Position numbers and translations under genes: made by a program
Notes under the pieces: generated by a model
Databases searched by the model: none
What the model was told of the DNA's origin: nothing
Seen by the model: the letters and a program-made list of their open reading frames with translations, nothing else
In this document: one piece after another, positions 23,096-32,345 of the stretch
How the letters are laid out: every line of letters begins with the position of its first letter
Numbering within the stretch: position 1 is the first letter of the stretch
NCBI GenBank assembly: GCA_947396885.1
Contig: OX377203.1
Coordinates: forward strand, 30,073,253-30,137,252
Source of the DNA: Heligmosomoides polygyrus polygyrus
Taxonomy: Eukaryota; Nematoda; Chromadorea; Rhabditida; Heligmosomidae
DNA: 64,000 nucleotides
Direction: 5' to 3'

Positions 23096-23583
23096 TCTGT
23101 GCTGGAACGAACTGTTTTTTGCTCTTACTGATTTCAATTGTTTTTTTTTCTTTCAGAAGCAGCCCTAATCGCGAGCTGAGGCTGGTAGTAATAGGGAAGA
23201 CTAATCGTAAGAGGAGAAGTGATAAACGTATTGGAGAAACAGTCCGTTAAAAATTTCGTGGTGAGGTCATAGCTGAATGCCTGAACGAACGATATGAAGC
23301 TTTTCGTGTTCGTTAGTTTGTTATATCGTTGTCCGTCAAATGTGCAGCCCCGTTTTGTCAATCATCGAGTGCTCCAGTGGGTCTTCCTCGCTTGACGGAC
23401 TCGAAGAGCTTCACATCCTTCTCTAGCGTAACAGTGACCTAACTGCCGTCATAAAGCGCTCGAGGCGATCAGGAGTGAGGGCGGCGATGTGGTGACCACG
23501 ACCTCTAGCCAGGTCACCTCGAACCTGGGAAGACCTCTCTGTCATGTAGGGCTCTCCCGCCTGGCGTGACCGAGTTTTTTCGG

Positions 23584-23591
23584 TATAAATA
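23584..23591 (+). promoter_or_regulatory. TATA box candidate for the small RRM gene
   Basis: TATAAATA lies 246 bp upstream of the RRM start codon. A possible splice acceptor (TTCATTTCAG, ending 23781) lies between, so a spliced 5' UTR or trans-spliced leader is plausible. Confidence 0.45.
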
Positions 23592-23829
23592 CCCACACAT
23601 CAGGCAATGAATCGTCACTTCGACTTACGTCGTTTTCTTCACTCTTATGTGGTTGGGGTTTCTCGTTGGTCTCATGGTCCTTGCGGTGGAATCTTATGTG
23701 CATTTGTCAATTCTATCACTCCTATCGTTGTGTCTTCAGTTTTCTGGATAAAGGATGATTACTTAAGAATGTTCATTTCAGAGTTTTCCGTGACGGTTGC
23801 CTCCTGAAGTCTCTAATAAATCAGCAGAA

Positions 23830-24093
23830 ATGGATAGACAACAGTCCGGATGCTCCGTCTACGTCGGCAACCTGCCCTACCAGTGCACCGAAGAAGACGT
23901 CGGTAATCTCTTCAGTCAAGCCGGCCAAGTCACCAACGTCAGAATCGTCATGGATCGAGAAACCGGCCGCGCAAAGGGTTTCGGCTTCTGCGAGTTCGCG
24001 GATGCGGCCGGAGCCGAGAATGCCGTCAACACACTCAATGGAACTGACTTCAACGGCCGCTCTCTTCGAGTAAACCACGCCAGCAGAAACTGA
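23830..24093 (+). CDS. Single-RRM protein, CstF-64-like, intronless
   Basis: This 87-residue ORF is one complete RNA recognition motif. RNP2 is VYVGNL (residues 10-15) and RNP1 is KGFGFCEF (about residues 49-56), followed by AVNTLNGTDFNGRSLRV, the strand and helix order of an RRM. The wording around DRETGRAKGFGFCEF and GRSLRVNHAS is closest to the RRM of cleavage stimulation factor 64 kDa (CSTF2, cpf-2 in worms), which normally continues into a hinge and long C-terminal region, both absent here. Codons are strongly C-ending, unlike nearby ORFs. I chose ATG 23830; the frame extends upstream to 23797 without another ATG. Its lack of introns in a transposon-rich block suggests a retrocopy or a specialised mini-RRM gene. 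Its intact frame, optimised codons and TATA box argue that it is expressed. Confidence 0.85.
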   Translation: MDRQQSGCSVYVGNLPYQCTEEDVGNLFSQAGQVTNVRIVMDRETGRAKGFGFCEFADAAGAENAVNTLNGTDFNGRSLRVNHASRN

Positions 24094-24122
24094 TCTCATC
24101 CCTGTCTTCATCTTGTATTCGT

Positions 24123-24167
24123 CGCCTTAAGATAGATGACATGAACAATGTCATCTATCTTAAGGCG
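24123..24167. repeat. Perfect 20-bp hairpin just 3' of the RRM gene
   Basis: Arms 24123-24142 and 24148-24167 are exact reverse complements around the loop GAACA. It begins 29 bp after the RRM stop codon, so it would lie in the 3' UTR. It is much longer than a histone-type 6-bp stem-loop. Confidence 0.85.
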
Positions 24168-25094
24168 AATGATTTCAATCCGCAAGTAAAGCTAATCTGG
24201 TATCTCACGTGTTCTACAAAAGTGGAAGAAATTTGAAACATTTGCAATGCCTCTAGGGGAGTCCTCTAGGGGGGAGGGTTAGTGCACAGTTGCGCATGAT
24301 GATTCCTCATCATAACTTTCATTACTGTTTCAGATTCCGATGGAATCTTAGAACTGGGGAGGGCTGAGCTTAAGATGCTGAGCAGGTGTGAGATGTACAT
24401 TGAATTAATCCATGGATAGCAGAGGCTGTCCTCCCCAACCCCTTGATGAAAACATGACTTAGCAGGTCATGGGCGAAAGTCTGAGTGTATTGATGAAAAA
24501 AAACGAGTGAATGCCAAGAGAATATAGTTCGATTCGTGTAAATGATTGTCAAAGCATACATGTCAGGTAGTAGCTATAAAAAGAGGAAAAGGCGAAAAGA
24601 AAGTTGTTACACCTTTCAAAGAAGCAAATGCAGCACGTTCCATTTTTCATGCCAAAAATGTTTCAAACCATTTTTGAGCAATAATTTTAGGTTCATGTCG
24701 ATGAGGTGAGCAACATTGGAGTTGGATGCGCGCCAGCTGATCATAACCAGTAAGAGTCCGACGGACACGTGCCGGCCAATCAGGGGCCGGATTCATCAAC
24801 GACTTACAGCAATTTAACAGAGAACATACAGTCGAAGTTCCTGACAGCGCGTTTTTTCAAGAAGTGATATGGTGAAATGTTTCACCGTATCGTTTGATAA
24901 GCTCAGGTTATCAGTGATTTCGGAGATGTTTTCTTCGTTAGATTGCTGTAAGTCACACTTGGGTTCCAAATCTCATTGACTAGCACGCTCCTCTCGATGG
25001 GATCAGATTGGCTGGCGCTTCCGCCTCCCAACGTGGGTCATTATCCCAACTACGACTCAGTTTTATGTATAAGCTCAGTGAAATGATGCCATGC

Positions 25095-25312
25095 CATTAA
25101 CAGGCCAAACAATTCCTTTCGGATCGGTGAATTGGTAGCAGATTTGTCTGAGAGGGAAGAAACACTGACTTTTCTACCGTCTAATCATCACAATCATTGT
25201 CCTATGGCCAAATAGCATTCAAACTGCCTCTATGACATACCGTAGAAGTACCATACGTGGCACATCTTGAGAATGGATTGATTAACGCATAGCGCTTATC
25301 CTTACTGCTACG
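25095..25312 (+). mobile_element. tRNA-derived SINE, copy 3, 5'-truncated and decayed
   Basis: The body segments GGTGAATTGGTA, AAGAAACACTGACTT, CATTGTCCTATGGCCAAAT and GGATTGATTAACGC align to the SINE consensus at lower identity than the other copies. The pol III boxes are missing. Confidence 0.6.
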
Positions 25313-25851
25313 TATTAGGTTGATCGAAAAGACTTGATAGGCGTTTTCTTCAAAAGTTCAGAAATTCCGCCTTACGATTGATATCAGTGATCTGCAGGTA
25401 TTCGTAGAATCTTCTCGAAGCTTCTCTGCGAAAGGTATACAAGCGCTCATACTCTTTCTCGGGTTTTAGTGCAGTGTCAATTTTACAAGAGCATCTTTTA
25501 CACAAGCAGTCTTCTACGAGTGGCGCCGATACACTCTGGAACAACGGCAGCTGTCGGCAACTGGTGTGCACATTTGACGGTTAACGATTTAACGAATTTA
25601 ACGAATTAACGGCATTTTTCGTTAAAATCTGGCTAAACGACTTAACGGAAACTTTTAGAATTTTAACGGAATTTTTAACGGAGTTTTCTCTCAGTCAGTT
25701 TATCACATTTACCCTTAGTCTTCACGAATGTTGCAGGTCTCATCTTCCCTATTAGAGCTGTTCCTTAAAAAAAACTATTGAAATCAGCAAGAATATTTAA
25801 TGTTTTCATGAATTTGCTGTGAATTTTTGGAATTTTTAAACGAATTTTGGG

Positions 25852-26075
25852 GCGCGTGTAGCGCTGTCGGAGGAGGTGCCTCCTGCCCAGGTCAACCAAG
25901 CCTTCCATCCTCCGGGGTCGGTGAATTAGTACCAGGCTTGTCTTTTGTCGGCTGGCCAACGCAAGTCATTGTATAACCAAACACGCATTCAAATCGCCTC
26001 CACGACATCCCGTAGAAGTAGAATGCGTGGCGCGGATAGTGATTGAGTAATGCAGCCCTTTAACCTTATTCTTTA
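25852..26075 (+). mobile_element. tRNA-derived SINE, copy 4, inside the hAT element
   Basis: GGCGCGTGTAGCGCTGTCGG box A and the SINE body are present. About 70 bases including box B are deleted between GGAGGAGGTGCC and CCTGCCCAGG. The tail is TGATTGAGTAATGC. Being inside the hAT, it is the youngest layer of this nest if it inserted there rather than hitch-hiking. Confidence 0.75.
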
Positions 26076-26082
26076 ATGCATT

Positions 26083-26304
26083 ATGGAGCTAGAAAATGCT
26101 TCGCCGAGCCCCCCCCCCCCAAGCACGTCAACGAATCCACAAAGATACTGGTCTAACCTGGTCGTAAAATATACCTATCCTCACTTGGCAATGCTTATTC
26201 CAGACCACTTTTGCTCGCCTCCTGGAACAGTCCTGACGGAGAGAATGATTTCGGCCACTGAACGTATTTTAAACGATTTAAAAAACGCTAATAACAAAAA
26301 TTAG
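26083..26304 (+). pseudogene. hAT transposase C-terminal dimerisation domain fragment
   Basis: The 73-residue open frame contains RYWSNLVVKYTYPHLAMLIP, then P-GTVLTERMISATERILNDL. It follows the hATC pattern W-YP-LA-(L)-P-(S)ER-FS-A, with SER replaced by TER and FST by IST/ISAT. A 12-C run is within the frame (26109-26120). The catalytic upstream part is absent. Confidence 0.7.
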
Positions 26305-27723
26305 GAAAGCTACTCTTCTGAACGTTAACAGGCTGACGGAACCTTTTCGGCAGTGAACGACCGTGTGACACGATGTCGCATCACGGTCTCGACGTCGCAA
26401 AAAATGGATAGGCCCCACACACCGGGTACTCGAATATCGTGCGCTCGACAACGTGTTCACATTCCACTGACAGGCTTTGAATTGTGTCTTTATTAGATCT
26501 TTCTGCACTTAATGGTCTGGTGCCCGCATCGAGGCTGGTATATGCTCGTATAACAGTCACTCAAAACGGTTTCGCAAAGAACTAAGAGAAGGGAACTCCG
26601 GATCTTGCCTGATCGCACATTTTAAGATGCCTTGTCGGCGATCATCTTGCATGGTAATTCCATACCTCTCTTGTTCCACACCCTGCAGATAATTTGTTGC
26701 TGAATGCTTATTTATTTTTCTATGTTTGATGATGATGAATTGTTTATTTTACATTGCAGTGTTACACTCCATTCCTTGAACTTTAGCTGTTGACCTCTTG
26801 AAGTTGAAACGTATAAGGCTTTCCCTGATTTTTTCACTTGAAATAATGGTCTGCAGCAAATTGTACTTTTTAACGAAATTTAACGATCTACCGGAAATTT
26901 AACGAAAATTTTCCGTTAAGAAAATTCAACGCACAGAATTTTGTGTGCACTCCTGGTCCGCAACATCAACGCAGTGGGGAAGACACCAGTTCCATCAACA
27001 CCGCAACCGCTGTTTCGCTCACTTCGCAAAAGGAGATGCGGACTTCAAAGACAAACCTCGGTCGGGACGTCCCAGCGGGGGGCTCCTCCGTTCGCGAAGG
27101 AGCCTCCGGAGGCTACCAACCGGAGTCTTGTGACAAGACCGGGTGTACCCAATCGACAGTTGTCAGCCGCCTCCAAGCTCTCGTCTACCTGGGCTACAGA
27201 AAAGTTCCGATTCTATGGACCCCCACATACATTGACAGATCTGCCGGCCTCTCCTTCTCCGCTCGCCTCGCCAGAAGTTTCTAGAAGACCTCGTCACCGG
27301 AGATGCCCCTTGGATTCTCTACGACTCAAACGCATACCATGCCGTTTAGCTAGCTCGAGGAGAAGAGCCACCCACGTAAGCAAAGTCGCACCTCAAGAAG
27401 GTTCTTCTATATTGCTTTTGAGACGTAAAGGGAATGCTGCACTACGAGCTACTCCCGCAAGGGCACATAGTCACAGCTGTCGGTTGCGCTATTCAGCTCC
27501 AGAAACTCCCGGAAGAGGTTGGAGTGAAGCGGCAGAGACGACCTTCACTACCAAAGCAGTACCGATGTTCTTGGAGGAGAGGGCTTGTATAACGAATCCA
27601 TGCCAATGTATGAAGCTTTGGAAGAGCGTGGTGATCCCTGTCACCCAGTTGTCCCAACAGAATTCTCTAACGCCTACGGCGGCAGCAATGTCGTCCTTCG
27701 TGGAGTATATACGTCCTGTATAG

Positions 27724-28139
27724 TTTCTTTTTCATACCATATGAGACCATAAGCGCACTCTCTTAATAAAAACGCCAAACCTCAAGCAGCTAAAGCGACC
27801 CGCAAAAATTCGAGGAGCTGAGCCGGAGAACGTGCCCCATCTACCATATCCTCCTGACGTATTCCCTTAGATTACCACTTGCTCCCCCCCCCCCCTTCCC
27901 TTCCTCCTAAAGGCTTTCTCTGCTAGGAGCAGTTTTACAAAATTTGAAGACTTGAGGGGTGCAGTCGCCGACTTCTTCGACCATCTCATAGAAGCCTCTA
28001 TTGGCCAGTTTGGTTAGCGCTCTGTGCTGCTTCTCCGCTCTAGTAGTTCAGAGCCTGATTTCTCCAATTGATCTGTGCCTTTCTCTACATTGCTGGGCTT
28101 CGTTTTCCTCGCAGCAGTGGCCTGGAAAAGGATAAAAAG
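27724..28139. other. No gene recognised
   Basis: Sequence between two mariner relics with a 12-C run at 27884-27895. No domain-bearing frame is visible. Confidence 0.45.
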
Positions 28140-28850
28140 TGGACAAAAATGCTGCGGTACCGTCGAAGTTTCGTTGCGGTTCCTCAGCGAGAAAGCATTC
28201 GGTGACAGCTGGCGTCATAGCGAAGCACGTGGATGGCATAGGTGGGATATGTGACCATTATCTTTTTTTTGGTGGAGGTCCGCCTTTGGAAAATGCCTAT
28301 AGGGTTCGTCGGCGTCCAATCACTGTCCGGAACGTCTCCTGTCATCATGCAGAATCCACTTTTTACCACAAGTGATGATTCGGTCCCAAAACGGGTCAGT
28401 TTTGTTGCGTAGAAGTGGAGAAGGACAAATCTCGAAACGGGACAATTTTCGCCGCTCACTCAACTCGTGGGGCAGCCATCTTTCGAGCTCTTTCACTTTA
28501 CCAAGGCGCTCCAAAGCATACGCAACAGCAGTTTCACCGACGTCTAGCTCTTCCGCGATCCCTCTGTTTGGGATGGTTCAGCTTCCACCGATTCTTTCAA
28601 CTCCAGGATTGCTTTAGGCCGACCACTATAGGTGTCATCTTCGAGGCTGAAATCTCCGGTCCGAAATTTACTGAACCACGGGCGCACAATGCTTTCTCCA
28701 ACACTATTGGGCCCCCACACTTGACTGATTTGTCGGACTGTCTCGGCTGCGGACTGATCCAACTTGAAGTTAAAGTAAAATACTGTTCGGAATTGCTCCT
28801 TCGACATATCTCAATGACTCCTTCAAGAGCAAGAATATAAAACAACGTTG
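28140..28850 (-). pseudogene. Mariner transposase relic, N-terminal two thirds
   Basis: Minus-strand frames in order show SAAETVRQISQVWGPNSVGE, WFSKFRTGDFSLEDD with SGRPKA, ERLGKVKELERWLPHELSE, then RNKTDPFWDRIITC and KKWILHDDRRR (first catalytic Asp region), and a TKKKIMVT block. This is the mariner order, spread over three frames with frameshifts. The HDNARPH and D34D part is not seen beyond 28140. Confidence 0.8.
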
Positions 28851-29059
28851 AAACATAAAATATTTAGTCAGATTCAGTCAGCGAAAAACTCTGTACAGAA
28901 AGTAGCATTAAGCGCAATGCAAGCTGAATTTTACTTACTAATAGACGAATAAAAATTAGTAATTGAAAACGATGGGAATTTTTCGATCGGAGTTGCACAC
29001 GATATGCTTCAATGCACACGATACCCAAGAAATATTTTTTGGAAATATTTCAATTTGAT

Positions 29060-29392
29060 TTAATAATGTTGGTGCTTGCCGCCCGGTGCCGCGTCTGATA
29101 GTGGCACCCAATCCGGTGTTTCTAACGATGTTTTTTTGGGGTAGGAATTATGCTCAGTTCCACTGATGGTTTTCACCTCTGGGATGTCTTGGCGTTCTAT
29201 CCTCCCTCTCCTTTTTACCTATGTTTTATATCTAGTTTTCCTTTTTTGTTTTTTTTCTCCTATTCTTGACTAATTTTGTCTGCCATTAGACAGCTGCATT
29301 ACGTGTTCTGTTCTAACTTTCTGCCTGTCTGATGTTTTTGACTATGGCACGTCTATGTGACGTATTCAATAAATAAATAAATAAATAAATGA
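29060..29392 (+). mobile_element. Probable LINE 3' tail with (AAAT)n
   Basis: A GC-poor stretch ends GTCTATGTGACGTATTC followed by five to six AATA/AAAT units (29366-29391), like RTE-type 3' ends that terminate in short microsatellites. No coding remnant is seen upstream, so the class is inferred from the tail alone. Confidence 0.4.
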
Positions 29393-30059
29393 GTCCTCGA
29401 AGATACTAAAATATTAATCATAAGTGCTCCGTCAAGCCTATCTCACGCCGATGATAAAAATAAAACAAAATAAAATAAAATGGAAGATAATAAGCTGGCG
29501 CGCTTCGCGCGATGTTGCAGTATCACTAAGCTGAGGACAATCACATCAAGCAAGCTGCTCTGCTTATGCAGCTTATTATCATCCAACCTTGCTCTACCTT
29601 CCTGAAGATCAGGGGCCAGATTTATCAACCGCTTACCGGCCGGTAAGGTGAAAAGTACCGCCAAAGCCCAGACACCGAGATTCATTAGCATCAGTGTGGC
29701 AGTACTTTCTACCGTTACCGGCCAGCAAGCGACTGGTGAACCTGACACCAGTAGTTTTGCGGTATGAAGCCATCCAGACCCCTTCCCCCACCACTACGCT
29801 CACCATCGGCATCATCCCCAGACGGTTGAGTAATGTAGTCACGCCTTGGTATTTTTCGCTATTTTCGCGCCGTAATTCCCTCCCCCCCCCCCCTCCCCCT
29901 ATTTTCCTCCCGAATTTCCCCCTATTTAATTACCAATTTCTGCTGCGGCGCTGATCGACACTATCCTACTATATATAAAGCAGCAAGCGTGTGTCACTGT
30001 GTGTGTGTGTCACTGTGTGTGTCACACCGTCCGTCCGTCCCACTGAGTTGGGGCGCGGC

Positions 30060-30898
30060 AGCCGAACACGTCGAGAACCGTGCATGGCGAGCCGGAGAGG
30101 TACCGAGCACGTCGGCAACCGTGCATGGCGAGCCGTAGACGTGCCGAGCACGTCGGCAGCCATGCATGGCGAGCCGTAGACGTGCCGAGCACGTCGGCAG
30201 CCATGCATGGCGAGCCGTAGACGTGCCGAACACGTCGGCAACCCTGCATGGCGAACCGTAGACGTGCCGAGCACGTCGACAGCCATGCATGGCGAGCCGT
30301 AGACGTGCCAAACACGTCGGCAACCGTGCATGGCGAGCCGGAGACGTGCCGAACACGTCGGCAACCGTGCATGGCGAGCCGTAGACGTGCCAAACACGTC
30401 GGCAACCCTGCATGGCGAGCCGTAGACGTGCCAAACACGTCGGCAACCATGCATGGCGAGCCGTAGACGTGCCGAACACGTCGGCAACCATGCATGGCGA
30501 GCCGTAGACGTGCCAAACACGTCGGCAACCCTGCATGGCGAGCCGTAGACGTGCCGAGCACGTCGGCAACCGTGCATGGCGAGCCGTAGACGTGCCAAAC
30601 ACGTCGGCAACCATGCATGGCGAGCCGTAGACGTGCCAAACACGTCGGCAACCCTGCATGGCGAGCCGTAGACGTGCCAAACACGTCGGCAACCGTGCAT
30701 GGCGAGCCGTAGACGTGCCAAACACGTCGGCAACCGTGCATGGCGAGCCGTAGACGTGCCAAACACGTCGGCAACCATGCATGGCGAGCCGTAGACGTGC
30801 CAAACACGTCGGCAACCCTGCATGGCGAGCCGTAGACGTGCCGAACACGTCGACAACCGTGCATGGCGAGCCGCAGACGTGCCGAACACGTCGGCGGC
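30060..30898. repeat. 41-bp tandem satellite, about 20 units
   Basis: The unit contains GTAGACGTGCCAAACACGTC then GGCAACC-TGCATGGCGAGCC. The period is 41 bp (for example 30381 to 30422). Variants alternate CCAAACA, CCGAACA and CCGAGCA, and CCCTGC, CCATGC and CCGTGC. Each unit has the inverted pair ACGTG...CACGT around five bases. Because 41 is not a multiple of three, each frame cycles through all readings and long open frames appear on the minus strand; these are not genes. Confidence 0.95.
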
Positions 30899-31715
30899 AC
30901 GAAACTTCAGCCCTGGGGGTAATCGAGGTCGCTGAACACGAATCTGAAGTCGACCAATCGATATCGATCGATATTATCGATTTTTTGAGGATGGCGCTCA
31001 AGTGACGCGAAACTTCGGTCCTGGGGGTAATCGAGGTCGCTGAACACGAATCTGAAGTCGACCAATCGATATCGATCGATATTATCGATTTTTGAGGATG
31101 GCGCTCAAGTGGCGCGAAACTTTGGCCCTGGGGGTAATCGAGGTCGCTGAACACGAATCTGAAGTCGACCAATCGATATCGATCGATATTATCGATTTTT
31201 TGAGGATGGCGCTCAAGTGGCGCAAAACTTCGGTCCTGGGGGTAATCGAGGTCGCTGAACACGAATCTGAAGTCGACCAATCGATATCGATCGATATTAT
31301 CGATTTTTTGAGGATGGCGCTCAAGTGGCGCGAAACTTTGGCCCTGGGGGTAATCGAGGTCGCTGAACACGAATCTGAAGTCGACCAATCGATATCGATC
31401 GATATTATCGATTTTTTGAGGATGGCGCTCAAGTGGCGCGAAAGTTTGGCCCTGGGGGTAATCGAGGTCGCTGAACACGAATCTGAAGTCGACCAGTCGA
31501 TATCGATCGATATTATCGATTTTTTGAGGATGGCGCTCAAGTGGCGCGAAACTTTGGCCCTGGGGGTAATCGAGGTCGCTGAACTCGAATTTGAAGTCGA
31601 CCAATCGATATCGATCGATATTATCGATTTTTTGAGGATGGCGTTCAAGCGGCGCTAAACTTCGGCCATGGGGTAATCGAGGTCGCTGAACACGAATCTG
31701 AAGTTTGTTTTTGAG
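30899..31715. repeat. 108-bp tandem satellite, 7-8 units
   Basis: Each unit runs from CGAAACTT through CCCTGGGGGTAATCGAGG and GTCGACCAATCGATATCGAT to GGATGGCGCTCAAGTGGCG. The core is a near-palindrome of TATCGATA-like words. The 108-bp period equals 36 codons, so the plus strand reads a 36-residue repeat (188 codons, 31092-31658) and the minus strand is open too. Diverged single units continue at 32350-33200 and 33300-33540. Confidence 0.95.
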
Positions 31716-31978
31716 GTATGAAGGTCTAAAAGTTGGGAAAAGAAGATGGTCGGAGTGTTCTCTTCTCGGGGTTTGGGGGCGAAGCCCCCAACCAGTCGGA
31801 GGCGGCCGCTAGGCCGCTGATCGACTGGTAACTCATAGCTTAGCTCGTTATTATAGAGTATATGAAGTATCATACTCTATAATAACGGGCTAAGCGATTA
31901 GCCATGGAGCACGTCAAAAAATAGGGGCGGAAACGTCAGGGGCGCGAAAATAGCAGAAAATACCCAGACGCCTTCTAC

Positions 31979-32345
31979 GTGCCTGGCGACGCCGTAGACG
32001 TGCCGAACACGTCGGCAACCGTGCCTGGCGATGCCATAGATGTACCGAACACGTCGGCAACCATGCCTGGCGATGCCGTAGACGTGCCGAACACGTCGGC
32101 AACCGTGCCTGGCGATGCCGTGGACGTGCCGAACACGTCGGCAACCGTGCATGGCGAGCAGTAGACGTGCCGAACACGTCGGCAACCGTGCATGGCGAGC
32201 CGTAGACGTGCCGAACACGTCGGCAACCATGCCTGGCGATGCCGTAGACGTGCCGAACACGTCGGCAACCATGCCTGGCGATGCCGTGGACGTGCCGAAC
32301 ACGTCCGCAACCGTGCCTGGCGATGCCGTAGACGTGCCGAACACA
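31979..32345. repeat. 42-bp tandem satellite, about 9 units
   Basis: This is related to the 41-bp array through GACGTGCCGAACACGTCGGC, but units end CCTGGCGATGCC and are 42 bp (for example 31993 to 32035). Two central units keep the TGCATGGCGAGC ending of the first array. One more base per unit makes the period a multiple of three. Confidence 0.9.

Larger units (their letters stand above)
25561..26955 (+). mobile_element. Deleted hAT transposon inserted in mariner
   Basis: The ends CTGGTGTGCACA and CAGGAGTGCACA (reverse strand) are inverted. They are followed by clustered TTAACG and CGTTAAA subterminal motifs at about 25573-25690 and 26865-26935. Flanking 8-mers GTCGGCAA (25553-25560) and GTCCGCAA (26956-26963) match at 7 of 8, the hAT duplication length. 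Only the C-terminal dimerisation region of the transposase remains, and a SINE sits at 25852. Confidence 0.8.
25315..27720 (+). mobile_element. Mariner element split by a hAT insertion
   Basis: TTAGGTTGATCGAAAAG at 25315, next to TA, is a mariner terminal repeat. The transposase begins near 25470 and reads a YEWRR block and GTTAAVGN up to 25560. It resumes after the hAT element at 26964 with INAVG, and then in shifting frames RFREGD-like, KPRSGRPSGG, PWILYDS (first catalytic Asp region), KGMLHYELLPQGH and VTAV. Removing the hAT plus one copy of its 8-bp duplication restores the uninterrupted family wording at the junction. After about 27570 the conserved C-terminal region and 3' terminal repeat are not found. 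Many frameshifts and a stop show a long-dead copy. Confidence 0.8.

Noticed and set aside
21342..26955. 5.6-kb hAT element carrying the RRM gene as cargo
   Set aside because: The ends look related, but 8-bp flanks differ. The right end pairs instead with 25561, where flanks match at 7 of 8, so the RRM gene lies outside the hAT copy.
30060..30898. CRISPR-like regular array
   Set aside because: Units are contiguous 41-bp repeats with no variable spacers, in a eukaryotic sequence; it is a satellite.
29994..31604. 536-codon and other long minus-strand open frames
   Set aside because: Produced by tandem repeats without stops; the peptide changes abruptly at array borders and has no domain.
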